The notes under the pieces are model-generated. The model saw only the letters and a list, made by a program, of their open reading frames with translations. It had not been told where the DNA came from and did no database searches. Below, piece by piece: positions 8,647 through 17,154 of a stretch of DNA of 64,000 nucleotides; within the stretch, counting starts at the first letter, position 1; each line of letters starts with the position of its first letter. A program made the position numbers and the translations under genes. This stretch comes from Streptomyces pyxinae. GTDB lineage: Bacteria > Actinomycetota > Actinomycetes > Streptomycetales > Streptomycetaceae. The stretch spans positions 62,001 through 126,000 of the forward strand of contig NZ_JANUGQ010000013.1 of the NCBI RefSeq assembly GCF_024756275.1. The letters are read 5' to 3'.

Positions 8647-10989
8647 GTGAGTATCGAGGTCTACCGGGACCCCTGGGGCATCCCGCACCTGCGCGCCGGG
8701 AACGCCCGCGAGCTGGCCCATGCCCAGGGCCGGGCCACCGCCCGGGACCGGGCCTGGCAGCTGGAGGTCGAGCGGCACCGCGCCCAGGGCACCACGGCCG
8801 CCTTCCTCGGCCCCGACGCGCTCTCCTGGGACCTCTTCGCGCGGCGCGCCCGGCTCACCGACACCGCCCGCCGCTGCTTCGCCGCGCTGGACGAGCCGAC
8901 CCGGGCCTGGGTGACCGCGTACACCGAGGGTGTCCGCGCCGGACTGCCCGAGGGGGCCCGCCACGCACCAGAGTTCGCCGCGACGGGCCAGGCCCCCGGC
9001 CGCTGGGAGCCCTGGACCCCACTGGCGGTCTGGCTCTCCACCCACATCCTCTTCGCGGGCTTTCCCACCAAGCTCTGGCGCGACCGGGTGGCCCGGACGC
9101 TGGGCGACGACCGGCTGAATCTGTTCGCCACCGACGGTCCCGGCACGGCGGGCAGCAACGGCTGGCTGATCACCGGGGAACGCACCGCGACCGGGGCCGC
9201 GCTGATCGCCGGCGACCCGCACCGGTTCATCGAGGCGCCCGGGGTCTACCAGCAGATCCGGCTCTCCTGCCCGGAGTACGACGTGGTCGGACTGGCCGTG
9301 CCGGGGGTCCCGGGACTGGCGCATTTCGGCCACACCGGTTCGGTCGCCTGGGCGATCACCAACGCCATGGCCGACTACCAGGATCTCTACCGGGAGCGGC
9401 TGCGGCGCGGCCCCGGCGGGACGGTGGAGGCGCTCGGCCCGGACGGCTGGCGCCCGGCCCCGGCCCACACCGAGGCCGTCGAGGTCAGGGGCGCAGGCCC
9501 GGTGACCGTGGAGGTGATCGAGACCGAGCGCGGCCCGGTGATCGTCCCGGACGCCGGAGAGGCCGGGCAGGCCGGAGAGGCCGGGCAGGTCCGGGACACC
9601 GGACGGGTTGGGGAGACCGGACGGGTCGGGGAGACCGGACGGGCTGGGGAGACCGGACGGGTCGGGGAGACCGGGGTCGGGGGCACGGGCGCCGGCGGGC
9701 CCCGTACCGGCGAGGCCACGGCCGGGGAGCCGACGACCGGCCGGACCGCGACCGGCCGGACCACGACCGGCGATTCCACGGCCGGCGAGTTCGAGGCGAT
9801 CAGTCTGCGCTATCCGCCCCGGGTCACCGCCGACTCCGGGTTCGCCGCCCTGCCCGCGCTGCTCGCCGCCCGGACCGTGGCCGATGTGGACCGGGCGTTC
9901 GACGCCTGGATCGAGCCCGTCAATGTCGTCCAGGCGGCCGACACCGGCGGCGGCACCCTGCACCGGGTGGCCGGATACGTCCCGGTCCGGCACCCGGACA
10001 ACGCCCTGCGGGTCGTACCGGCCTGGCTGCCCGGCCATGAGTGGCGGGACGGCCGGGAGCCGCTGCCGAGCGCCCCGGTGGACGGGGTGGTGGCGGTGAT
10101 GGCGAACGCGCGCGGACTGGCCGCCCCGCTGGGAGTGGAGTTCGCGCCCCCGCACCGGGAGCGGCGGATCGCGGCACTGCTGGACGCCTCGAAGGAGTGG
10201 ACCGGCCCCGGGCAGGCCGCGATCCACATGGACACCCGGCTCGCCTCGGCCCGGCCGCTGCTGGCGCTGCTCGCCGGTCTCGACGGACTCACCCCGGCCG
10301 GCCGCGAGCTGCGCGACCGGCTGCTCCGCTGGAACCGCCGGATGGACGCCGACAGCACGGACGCCGGTGCCTTCGCGGCGGTGCGCGGGGCCGTCGTACG
10401 CCGGCTCGCCGGGCATCCGGTGTTCGCCGGGCTGACCGAGCCGCCCGCGTACCCGGCGGTCTTCCAGCCCTGGCTGGCCCTGCTGCCCCGGGTGGCGTAC
10501 GCCCTGGAGACGCTGCTCACCTCCGGTCCGGTCCCGGCGGCCGAGCGACCGGCGCTGGTCCGGGCGGCGCTGGAGGAGGTGGCCGCCGGGGACCCGCCCG
10601 CCGCCTGGGGCGACACCCACCGGCTGGCGCCCTGGACGGCGCTGCCGGAGCCCGGGGACGCCCCGGACGCCGACGTCCGGCCGGGGCTGGCCGGCGACCA
10701 CGACTGCGTACTGGCCACCTCCAGCGTGCCGGGCCTCACCGACCGGGCCTTCCGGGGCCCGGCCGCCCGGTACGTCTGGGACCTGGCCCGCCGCGAGGAC
10801 AGCCTCTGGGTGGTGCCGCTCGGCGCCTCCGGGGTGCCCGGCGACCCGCACGCCCGGGACCAGCTGCCGCTGTGGCTGGCCGGCGGCCTGGTCCCGGTCG
10901 TCACCGACTGGGCGCGGCTCACCCCGGCGGAGACGTACGAGATCCCCGAAACGGGCACCGGCACCGGCACCGCCGACGGCACACCGTAG
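8647..10989 (+). CDS. Penicillin acylase family Ntn hydrolase, iron-box regulated (DesG-like)
   Basis: 780 residues of the penicillin amidase family, which are N-terminal nucleophile hydrolases matured by self-cleavage. The predicted new N-terminal Ser is Ser170 in AGSNGWLITGE, followed by the family motif AGDPHR. The N-terminal conserved start EVYRDPWGIPHLRA has no signal peptide ahead of it, so unlike secreted penicillin acylases it should be cytoplasmic. GTG start with a purine-rich AGAGAGCGGGA upstream. An unusual insert of about 75 residues (Gly-Glu-Thr-Gly-Arg-Val repeats, then Thr/Gly-rich) lies near residues 300-378. The iron box and the downstream siderophore-type acyltransferase suggest a role in acylated hydroxamate siderophores, as proposed for DesG in some streptomycetes. 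The family is firm; the substrate is inferred. Confidence 0.85.
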   Translation: MSIEVYRDPWGIPHLRAGNARELAHAQGRATARDRAWQLEVERHRAQGTTAAFLGPDALSWDLFARRARLTDTARRCFAALDEPTRAWVTAYTEGVRAGLPEGARHAPEFAATGQAPGRWEPWTPLAVWLSTHILFAGFPTKLWRDRVARTLGDDRLNLFATDGPGTAGSNGWLITGERTATGAALIAGDPHRFIEAPGVYQQIRLSCPEYDVVGLAVPGVPGLAHFGHTGSVAWAITNAMADYQDLYRERLRRGPGGTVEALGPDGWRPAPAHTEAVEVRGAGPVTVEVIETERGPVIVPDAGEAGQAGEAGQVRDTGRVGETGRVGETGRAGETGRVGETGVGGTGAGGPRTGEATAGEPTTGRTATGRTTTGDSTAGEFEAISLRYPPRVTADSGFAALPALLAARTVADVDRAFDAWIEPVNVVQAADTGGGTLHRVAGYVPVRHPDNALRVVPAWLPGHEWRDGREPLPSAPVDGVVAVMANARGLAAPLGVEFAPPHRERRIAALLDASKEWTGPGQAAIHMDTRLASARPLLALLAGLDGLTPAGRELRDRLLRWNRRMDADSTDAGAFAAVRGAVVRRLAGHPVFAGLTEPPAYPAVFQPWLALLPRVAYALETLLTSGPVPAAERPALVRAALEEVAAGDPPAAWGDTHRLAPWTALPEPGDAPDADVRPGLAGDHDCVLATSSVPGLTDRAFRGPAARYVWDLARREDSLWVVPLGASGVPGDPHARDQLPLWLAGGLVPVVTDWARLTPAETYEIPETGTGTGTADGTP
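9554..9679 (+). repeat. In-frame 18-bp tandem repeats inside the acylase gene
   Basis: Units of 18 bases encoding Gly-Glu-Thr-Gly-Arg-Val/Ala (GETGRV) are repeated about four times. Diverged Gly-Gln-Ala-Gly-Glu-Ala copies precede them. The repeats lie within the beta chain, downstream of the catalytic Ser, probably in a surface loop. Confidence 0.8.
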
Positions 10990-11129
10990 CGGCGCCGCCC
11001 GCCGGGCCCCCGGAGAGCCCGGAGAGCCCGGAAATCCTCCGCGACCACGAAGACCCGCGGTGCCCGAAAGACCCGCGACACCCCTGAGACGCGCGGTACC
11101 CCGCACACCCCGAGGACACGAGAACCACC

Positions 11130-11702
11130 ATGACGACCACCGACCCCGCCACCCTCTTCGAGGAGACCTTCGAGGGCTTCGGCACCGTGCGGATCGCCCC
11201 GCTCGACCCGGACCGGGACGCGCCCCTGCTGCACGGCTGGGTGAACCAGGAGCGGGCCCGGTTCTGGGGGATGCGGGAGACCACCGTGGACGAGGTGCGG
11301 GAGGTGTACGCCCATCTGGCCTCGCTCACCACCCACCATGCCTACCTGGCCTACCGGGACGGCGAGCCGGTGGCGCTGTTCCAGACCTACGAACCCGCCG
11401 CCGACCGGGTCAGCGAGTGCTACGAGGTACGGCCCGGGGACATCGGCTTCCATCTGATGCTGGCGCCCACCGACCGGCCCGAGCACGGTTTCAGCGCCCA
11501 CCTCATCCGGGCCCTCAAGCGATTCGTGCTGGCCGACCACGAGCGGGCGGTGGCGGAGCCGGACGCCGCGAACCACAAGGCGATCGACCGGCTGCTCCGC
11601 AGCGGCTTCGAGGCGGGTCCGGAGGTGGTGCTCCCCGAGGTGGTGCTGCCGGAGGTGCACCTGCCCGAGAAGCGCGCCCGGCTGGTCTTCCTGAGCCGCT
11701 GA
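11130..11702 (+). CDS. IucB/AlcB/MbtK-type siderophore N-acyltransferase (DesH-like)
   Basis: 190-residue GNAT-fold acyltransferase of the siderophore group. Diagnostic stretches are VNQERARFWGM (residues 38-48), DIGFHLMLAP (103-112) and the C-terminal AEPDAANHKAIDRLL followed by GF, as in AlcB/IucB/RhbD/MbtK, which acylate N-hydroxylated amines or lysines. A short Val-Leu-Pro-Glu repeat lies near the C-terminus (VVLPEVVLPEVHLPE). It follows the acylase by 140 bases on the same strand with no obvious promoter between, so both probably answer to the iron box at 8613. The acylase plus acyltransferase pairing resembles DesG/DesH. No hydroxylase or NIS synthetase is in the window, so it would have to work on precursors made elsewhere. 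Confidence 0.85.
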   Translation: MTTTDPATLFEETFEGFGTVRIAPLDPDRDAPLLHGWVNQERARFWGMRETTVDEVREVYAHLASLTTHHAYLAYRDGEPVALFQTYEPAADRVSECYEVRPGDIGFHLMLAPTDRPEHGFSAHLIRALKRFVLADHERAVAEPDAANHKAIDRLLRSGFEAGPEVVLPEVVLPEVHLPEKRARLVFLSR

Positions 11703-11883
11703 GCGGCCGGCGCCGCGCAGACTGGCCCGGCACCGGGTTCCGGGGGGGCCGCCCCGGAGCCGCCGGGCGGGCGGCCGCCGGCGGACACCGGACCGGGGCC
11801 GGCGCCCGGGGGCCGCCACGACTGCCCCGGCCCGGCCCGGACCAGGCCGTCCCGGACCGGCCAGGCCGCCCCCGGCCCGGGGC

Positions 11884-12975
11884 TCAGCCCACCACCCGGC
11901 CGTTGAGGACCACCCGGCGCGGCGCCGCGAGGGCCCGGACGTCCGCGCGCGGGTCCTCGTCGTAGACCACCAGGTCGGCCGGGGCGCCCTCCTCCAGGGC
12001 GGGGCGCCCCAGCCACTCCCGGGCCCGCCAGGTGGTGGCGGCGAGGGCGTCCAGCGGCGGGATGCCCGCCTTGACCAGCTCAGCGACCTCGGCGGCGACC
12101 AGTCCGTGGGCCAGCGAGCCGCCCGCGTCCGTACCCACGAAGACCGGGATGCCCGCGTCCCAGGCCGCGCGCACGGTGTCGTACCGGCGCTCGTACAGCC
12201 GCCGCATGTGCGCCGCCCAGCGCGGGAACTTCCCCTCCCCGCCCGCCGCCAGATGCGGGAAGGTGGCGATGTTCACCAGGGTCGGCACGATCGCCACGCC
12301 CCGCTCCGCGAAGAGCGGGATGGTGTCCTCGGTGAGCCCGGTGGCGTGCTCGACGCAGTCGATCCCCGCCTCCACCAGATCCCGCAGCGACTCCTCGGCG
12401 AAGCAGTGCGCGGTGACCCGGGCGCCGAGCCGGTGCGCCTCCGCGATGGCCGCTTCCACCTCGGCGCGCGGCCAGCAGGCGCTGAGGTCGCCCGCCTCGC
12501 GGTCGATCCAGTCGCCCACCAGCTTGACCCAGCCGTCGCCGCGCCGGGCCTCCCGGCCGACGTAGGCGACCAGGTCGGCGGGCTCGATCTCATGGGCGTA
12601 GTCGCGGATGTAGCGCTTGGTACGGGCGATGTGCCGGCCCGCCCGGATGATCTTCGGCAGGTCGTCCCGGTCGTCGATCCAGCGGGTGTCGGCCGCCGAA
12701 CCGGCGTCCCGGATCAGCAGGGTGCCCGCGTCCCGGTCGGTGAGTGCCTGCTTCTCGCTGGTGGCCGCGTCCACCGCGCCATGGGCGTCGAGGCCGACAT
12801 GGCAGTGCGCGTCGACCAGACCGGGCAGCGCCCAGCCGCGTACCGTCCGGACGTCCTCCGCCAGGGCGGGACGGGTGAGGCTGATCCGCCCGTCCACCAC
12901 CCACAGTTCGTCCCGTACGTCCTCCGGGCCGACGAGCACCCGCCCCGTCACGTGCAGCACCGTGTGATCGCTCAT
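11884..12975 (-). CDS. Amidohydrolase family protein
   Basis: 363-residue metal-dependent amidohydrolase of the imidazolonepropionase/prolidase-like group. The metal-binding HxH is in LVDAHCHVG near residue 63. Further conserved elements are TAHCFAEESL, CVEHATG and the late Asp in VFVGTDAGGS. The C-terminus closes with the usual return strand (VVLNGRVVG). The frame is open upstream of 12975, but the ATG there gives the usual N-terminal beta strand (HTVLHVTGRVLVG). The substrate cannot be told from the sequence. It is convergent with the acyltransferase gene; the 181 bases between are GC-rich low-complexity sequence. Confidence 0.85.
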   Translation of the reverse strand: MSDHTVLHVTGRVLVGPEDVRDELWVVDGRISLTRPALAEDVRTVRGWALPGLVDAHCHVGLDAHGAVDAATSEKQALTDRDAGTLLIRDAGSAADTRWIDDRDDLPKIIRAGRHIARTKRYIRDYAHEIEPADLVAYVGREARRGDGWVKLVGDWIDREAGDLSACWPRAEVEAAIAEAHRLGARVTAHCFAEESLRDLVEAGIDCVEHATGLTEDTIPLFAERGVAIVPTLVNIATFPHLAAGGEGKFPRWAAHMRRLYERRYDTVRAAWDAGIPVFVGTDAGGSLAHGLVAAEVAELVKAGIPPLDALAATTWRAREWLGRPALEEGAPADLVVYDEDPRADVRALAAPRRVVLNGRVVG

Positions 12976-13117
12976 ACCGGCACTGTACGAGGCGTCCGGG
13001 GCCGCTCTGTAGGCTCGGCCGGGCCCCTGGCCGGACCTCGCGGCCCCGGGCCGGACCCCGCTCCACCCGTCCACGACCACAGCACCACCCGGCCACCCGG
13101 CCACGACCGCGGCGCCG

Positions 13118-13177
13118 CCGTCCGTACCGCGGCACCACCGTCCGTACCTTGGCATCACCGCCCGTACCGCAGCACCA
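13118..13177 (+). repeat. 20-bp tandem repeat (3 units) before an aminotransferase gene
   Basis: Three contiguous 20-base units of the form CCGTCCGTACCGCGGCACCA, starting at 13118, 13138 and 13158, with a partial fourth. They lie in the divergent promoter region between the amidohydrolase and the aminotransferase. Confidence 0.85.
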
Positions 13178-13223
13178 CCGTCCCCGCCGCCCGCCGGCCG
13201 CACGTCCCGGAAGAGAGCCCACC

Positions 13224-14321
13224 GTGTCGCATCCCCTTCTCGACCTTCCGCCGCTCACCGCCGCGCGCTTCGCCGCGATCGAGCGGCGGGTGGCCACGCT
13301 GCTCGCCACCGACCACGATGTCGTGATCACCCAGGGCGAGGCGCTGCTGCCGCTGGAGGGGTGCGTCCGCTCCGGCGCCCGGCCCGGCTCCACCGCGCTC
13401 AATGTGGTGACCGGGCCGTACGGGCAGACCTTCGGCGACTGGCTGCGCGACTGCGGGGCCACGGTGACCGACCTGGAAGTGCCGTTCCACACGGCGGTCA
13501 CCGCCGAGCAGGTGGAACGGGCGCTCGCCGCCCATCCGGAGACCGACTTCGTCTCGCTGGTGCACGCCGAGGCGGCGACCGGCAACACCAATCCGGTCGC
13601 GGAGATCGGTGAGGTGGTACGGGCGCACGGCGCGCTGTTCATGCTGGACGCGGTGGCCTCGGTGGGCGCCGAGCCGCTGCGACCGGACGACTGGGGCGTG
13701 GACCTCTGTGTGATCGGCGCCCAGAAGGCGATGGGCGGCCCGGCGGGCGTCTCGGCGGTCTCGGTGAGCGAGCGGGCCTGGGCCCGGTTCGCGGAGAACC
13801 CGCGCGCCCCGCGCCGCTCCTACCTCTCGCTGCTGGACTGGAAGGAGCGCTGGATCGACACCGGCCGCAAGGCGCTTCCGCACGCCCCGGCCCAGCTGGA
13901 GATGCTCGCCCTGGAGGCGTGTCTGGAGCGGATCGAGAAGGAGGGCACGGGCGCGCTGATGGCCCGGCACGCCTCGGCCGCCGCGGCCACTCGGGCGGGG
14001 GTGCTGGCGCTGGGCGGCGGCCTGGAGCCGTATGTCGTCGAGGCCCGGGACGCGGCTCCGGTCGCCACCACCCTGCGCACCTCCGGCGGGGTGAACGCCG
14101 CCGAGCTGGTCGCCGCCGCCCTGGTGGCCGACCCGGAGCTGCCGCTGGTCGCCGGGGGCGGGGCGCTGTCCGGGGAGATGGTCCGGGTCAATCACTACGG
14201 GCAGCACGCCACCGCGGGCGCGGTCCACTCCTCGCTGGCCGCGCTGGGCACGGCCCTGGCCGAGACGGGCGCCCGGGTGGACGTGGCGGCCGCCCGCCGC
14301 GCCGTCACCGAGACCTGGTGA
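13224..14321 (+). CDS. Class V aminotransferase (pyridoxamine-pyruvate / alanine-glyoxylate type)
   Basis: 365-residue fold type I PLP enzyme. The PLP Lys is Lys168 in CVIGAQKAMGGPAGVS, and the co-factor Asp region is HGALFMLDAVASVG. The C-terminal GEMVRVNHYGQHA motif is typical of the serine/alanine-glyoxylate and pyridoxamine-pyruvate aminotransferases. GTG at 13224 is preceded by GGAAGAGAG at a good distance; the frame is open further upstream through the tandem repeat, which I do not take as coding. It ends before a strong hairpin at 14449. The substrate is not determined. The head-to-head arrangement with the amidohydrolase suggests a shared promoter region. Confidence 0.85.
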   Translation: MSHPLLDLPPLTAARFAAIERRVATLLATDHDVVITQGEALLPLEGCVRSGARPGSTALNVVTGPYGQTFGDWLRDCGATVTDLEVPFHTAVTAEQVERALAAHPETDFVSLVHAEAATGNTNPVAEIGEVVRAHGALFMLDAVASVGAEPLRPDDWGVDLCVIGAQKAMGGPAGVSAVSVSERAWARFAENPRAPRRSYLSLLDWKERWIDTGRKALPHAPAQLEMLALEACLERIEKEGTGALMARHASAAAATRAGVLALGGGLEPYVVEARDAAPVATTLRTSGGVNAAELVAAALVADPELPLVAGGGALSGEMVRVNHYGQHATAGAVHSSLAALGTALAETGARVDVAAARRAVTETW

Positions 14322-14448
14322 CCGGCCGGAGGCGGGCGGGCCGGGGGCGGGCGGGGCTCGCCGTGACCGTCCGGCCGTAGATTCCCGGCCGTGGATCCGG
14401 CCCGCCCGCCGTACGGTCACTCGCCGGACGATCACCCGTGACACGAAC

Positions 14449-14483
14449 CGCTGCCCCCGCCGGTACGACCGGCGGGGGCAGCG
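14449..14483 (+). terminator. Strong intrinsic-type hairpin after the aminotransferase gene
   Basis: Perfect 16-bp inverted repeat (arms 14449-14464 and 14468-14483) with a 3-base loop and no U-run, which is usual for Streptomyces terminators. It isolates the ectoine operon from upstream transcription. Confidence 0.8.
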
Positions 14484-14712
14484 TGCGTACGGGGAGCGGG
14501 GGCGCGGCCGGGAGAAACCGCCGCGCATTCCTCGCCGAACCCCCTGGAATCTTCCGGGAATTCATCCGAGAATAACGGCGCAGTCTTTTACGGGACCTTA
14601 TCGGTGATTCTCTGCCCACGACCTCCTGCCCCGTATCCCTGGGCTTAAACACCCCACCTCGGAACCGCTTCCCGATCGGTCCGATTTCACGATTCGTACA
14701 TGAGTCACCGAG

Positions 14713-14728
14713 GTTACGATCATGTGAC
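14713..14728 (+). promoter_or_regulatory. GlnR-like box in the ectA upstream region
   Basis: GTTAC-GATCAT-GTGAC fits the half-site arrangement gTnAc-N6-GnnAc described for GlnR sites. The 409-base region 14484-14892 before ectA is distinctly AT-richer than its surroundings. It also holds a short hairpin with an A6 loop (14751-14770). As I recall, GlnR represses ectABCD in S. coelicolor. No sigma consensus is obvious, and no RBS stands out before the ectA ATG. Confidence 0.45.
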
Positions 14729-14892
14729 CGACTCCACATCGCGCCCATTTTGCCCGGAAAAAACCGGGCATACCTGCACAGATATCAGAGTGGTTCATCT
14801 CGGCTCGCGCTCGCGCGATAACACATGGCACGCATTCGCCCAACCCCGTCCGGCGATGCATTTTCAAAAGCCGCTGGGTAAGTTGCAACGAC

Positions 14893-15441
14893 ATGACCGC
14901 CGCACAAGCAGACCTGGCACGTGCCCGTACCGAATTCGACCGAGCAGTGCCCCCGGCCATCGGTATAGACGCTCCTCGCGTGGAGGACGGAGCCGCGATA
15001 TGGCGCATCGCCCGCGACTCCGAGGTCCTGGACCTCAATTCCTCCTACAGCTACCTGCTGTGGTGCCGGGACTTCGCCGGTACATCGCTGGTGGCACGCG
15101 GCCCCGAGGGCGAGCCCATCGCCTTCGTCACCGGCTATGTACGCCCCGAGCGCCCCGAGACCCTGGTCGTGTGGCAGATCGCCGTGGACCGGGAGCACCG
15201 GGGCAAGGGGCTCGCCGGAGTGCTGCTGGACGCGCTCACCAGCCGGCTGGCCGGTCAGGGCGTGCGCACCCTGGAGACGACCGTCACGCCCGACAACACC
15301 GCCTCCGACCGGCTCTTCGCCGCGTTCGCGGAGCGGCGGGGGGCGGCCCTGGAGCGCGAGGTCCTCTTCGACGGCGGTCTCTTCCCCGAGGGCACCCACG
15401 AGCCCGAGGTGCTGTACCGCATCGCCCCCGTGGCCGCCTGA
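14893..15441 (+). CDS. ectA: L-2,4-diaminobutyrate N4-acetyltransferase EctA
   Basis: 182-residue GNAT enzyme that acetylates L-2,4-diaminobutyrate with acetyl-CoA, the second reaction of ectoine synthesis. Conserved stretches are DLNSSYSYLLWCRDF (residues 47-61) and the acetyl-CoA-binding loop IAVDREHRGKGLAG (95-108). Length is normal. It is the first gene of ectABCD; 178 bases separate it from ectB. That spacer contains a degenerate CCGGACC/CGGAC-type repetitive stretch and no gene. Confidence 0.97.
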   Translation: MTAAQADLARARTEFDRAVPPAIGIDAPRVEDGAAIWRIARDSEVLDLNSSYSYLLWCRDFAGTSLVARGPEGEPIAFVTGYVRPERPETLVVWQIAVDREHRGKGLAGVLLDALTSRLAGQGVRTLETTVTPDNTASDRLFAAFAERRGAALEREVLFDGGLFPEGTHEPEVLYRIAPVAA

Positions 15442-15619
15442 CCCGCGCCTGTCCCCTCCCCCCACGGACTTCCCCGGATCCCTCCGGACCCCCTCGGACG
15501 CCCCGGGCCGGGCCCCGGACCGTCCCGGACGCCTCCCGATCCCGGCCGATCCCGTCCGACCCGGTCCGACCGCGTACGAGACGCACCAGACGACGACCCC
15601 CACGAGGAGAGAACCCGCT

Positions 15620-16888
15620 GTGACCATCACCCCGCCCGCCCTGAGTGTTTTCGAGGCCCTGGAGTCGGAGGTGCGCAGCTACTGCCGCGGTTGGCCGGCG
15701 GTGTTCGACCGCGCGCAGGGCGCTCATCTGACCGACGAGGACGGCCACACCTACCTGGACTTCTTCGCCGGGGCCGGCTCACTCAACTACGGCCACAACA
15801 ACCCGGTGCTGAAACGCGCGCTGATCGACTACATCGAGCGCGACGGCATCACCCACGGCCTGGACATGGCGACGACCGCGAAGCGCGCCTTCCTGGACTC
15901 CTTCCAGAATGTGATCCTGCGCCCGCGTGACCTGCCGTACAAGGTCATGTTCCCCGGCCCGACCGGCACCAACGCCGTCGAGGCGGCGCTGAAGCTGGCC
16001 CGCAAGGTGAAGGGCCGCGAGGCGATCGTCTCGTTCACCAACGCCTTCCACGGCATGTCGCTGGGCTCGCTCGCCGTCACCGGCAACGCCTTCAAGCGCG
16101 CCGGCGCGGGCATCCCGCTGGTGCACGGCACCCCGATGCCGTTCGACAACTACTTCGACGGCCAGGTCCCGGACTTCCTCTGGTTCGAGCGGCTGCTGGA
16201 GGACCAGGGTTCCGGTCTCAACAAGCCCGCCGCCGTGATCGTCGAGACCGTCCAGGGCGAGGGCGGCATCAACGTGGCCCGCGCCGAGTGGCTGCGCGCG
16301 CTCCAGGAGCTGTGCCACCGCCAGGACATGCTGCTGATCGTGGACGACATCCAGATGGGCTGCGGCCGCACCGGCGCCTTCTTCTCCTTCGAGGAGGCGG
16401 GCATCACGCCGGACATCGTCACCCTCTCCAAGTCGATCAGCGGTTACGGCCTGCCGATGTCGCTCTGCCTCTTCAAGCCGGAGCTGGACGTCTGGGAGCC
16501 GGGCGAGCACAACGGCACCTTCCGGGGCAACAACCCGGCGTTCGTCACCGCCGCCGCCGCGCTCAACACCTACTGGGCCGACGGCCAGATGGAGAAGCAG
16601 ACCCTCACCCGCGGCGAGCAGGTCGAGCAGGCGCTGCTGTCGATCGCCGACGAGAACTCCGCCGACGGCGCCCACTTCCGCGGCCGGGGCCTCGTCTGGG
16701 GCCTGGAGTTCGCGGACAAGGGCCGGGCCGGCCGGATCTGCCGCCGCGCCTTCGAGCTGGGGCTGCTCCTGGAGACCTCCGGCCCGGAGAGCGAGGTCGT
16801 CAAGCTGCTGCCGTCGCTGACCATCACCCCGGACGAGCTGGACGAGGGGCTGCGCACCCTGGCCCGCGCGGTGCGCGAGACCGCCTGA
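15620..16888 (+). CDS. ectB: Diaminobutyrate-2-oxoglutarate transaminase EctB
   Basis: 422-residue class III aminotransferase that makes L-2,4-diaminobutyrate from aspartate semialdehyde with glutamate as amino donor. The PLP Lys is Lys271 in TLSKSISGYGLPMS, and the cofactor Asp lies in LLIVDDIQMGCGRTG. GTG start with GAGGAGAG seven to eight bases upstream; the frame is open upstream but not conserved there. The gene is followed by a 10-bp hairpin and a set of tandem repeats before ectC, an unusual feature within this operon. Confidence 0.97.
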   Translation: MTITPPALSVFEALESEVRSYCRGWPAVFDRAQGAHLTDEDGHTYLDFFAGAGSLNYGHNNPVLKRALIDYIERDGITHGLDMATTAKRAFLDSFQNVILRPRDLPYKVMFPGPTGTNAVEAALKLARKVKGREAIVSFTNAFHGMSLGSLAVTGNAFKRAGAGIPLVHGTPMPFDNYFDGQVPDFLWFERLLEDQGSGLNKPAAVIVETVQGEGGINVARAEWLRALQELCHRQDMLLIVDDIQMGCGRTGAFFSFEEAGITPDIVTLSKSISGYGLPMSLCLFKPELDVWEPGEHNGTFRGNNPAFVTAAAALNTYWADGQMEKQTLTRGEQVEQALLSIADENSADGAHFRGRGLVWGLEFADKGRAGRICRRAFELGLLLETSGPESEVVKLLPSLTITPDELDEGLRTLARAVRETA

Positions 16889-16904
16889 GGCGGCCCCGTC
16901 CGCC

Positions 16905-16932
16905 GGCGGCCGGCCACTGACCGCCGGCCGCC
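16905..16932 (+). terminator. Hairpin between ectB and ectC (possible attenuator)
   Basis: 10-bp perfect stem (16905-16914 with 16923-16932) and 8-base loop, starting 17 bases after the ectB stop. It could act as a weak terminator or an mRNA stabiliser that sets the ectAB to ectCD ratio. Confidence 0.45.
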
Positions 16933-17038
16933 CGTCCGGTGCGGCCCCGGAGCCGTACCGGACGTACCGGCAGTACCGGAAAGGCCGTCCGAACCACCGC
17001 ACCGGCCGGCGCCACCACGCCCGGCCGGGCGGCCCACC

Positions 17039-17138
17039 ACCGTCACACCGGTGAGACGAGGCAACCGTCACACCGGTGTCATGAGGCAACCGTCACACCG
17101 GTGACACGAGACCACCGCCATGCCGGTGACATGAGGAA
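17039..17138 (+). repeat. 25-bp tandem repeat (4 units) before ectC
   Basis: Four contiguous 25-base units starting at 17039, 17064, 17089 and 17114. Three begin ACCGTCACACCGGTG, with the palindrome CACCGGTG, and each ends in a purine-rich (G)AGGCA-like segment. The fourth is diverged, and its ATGAGGAA end supplies part of the ectC ribosome binding site. Changes in copy number would alter the ectC leader. There are no spacers, so this is not a CRISPR. Confidence 0.85.
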
Positions 17139-17154
17139 GGGAAACCGCACCACC

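Noticed and set aside
17039..17138. CRISPR-like array before ectC
   Set aside because: Units are directly contiguous without spacers, and no cas genes are present.
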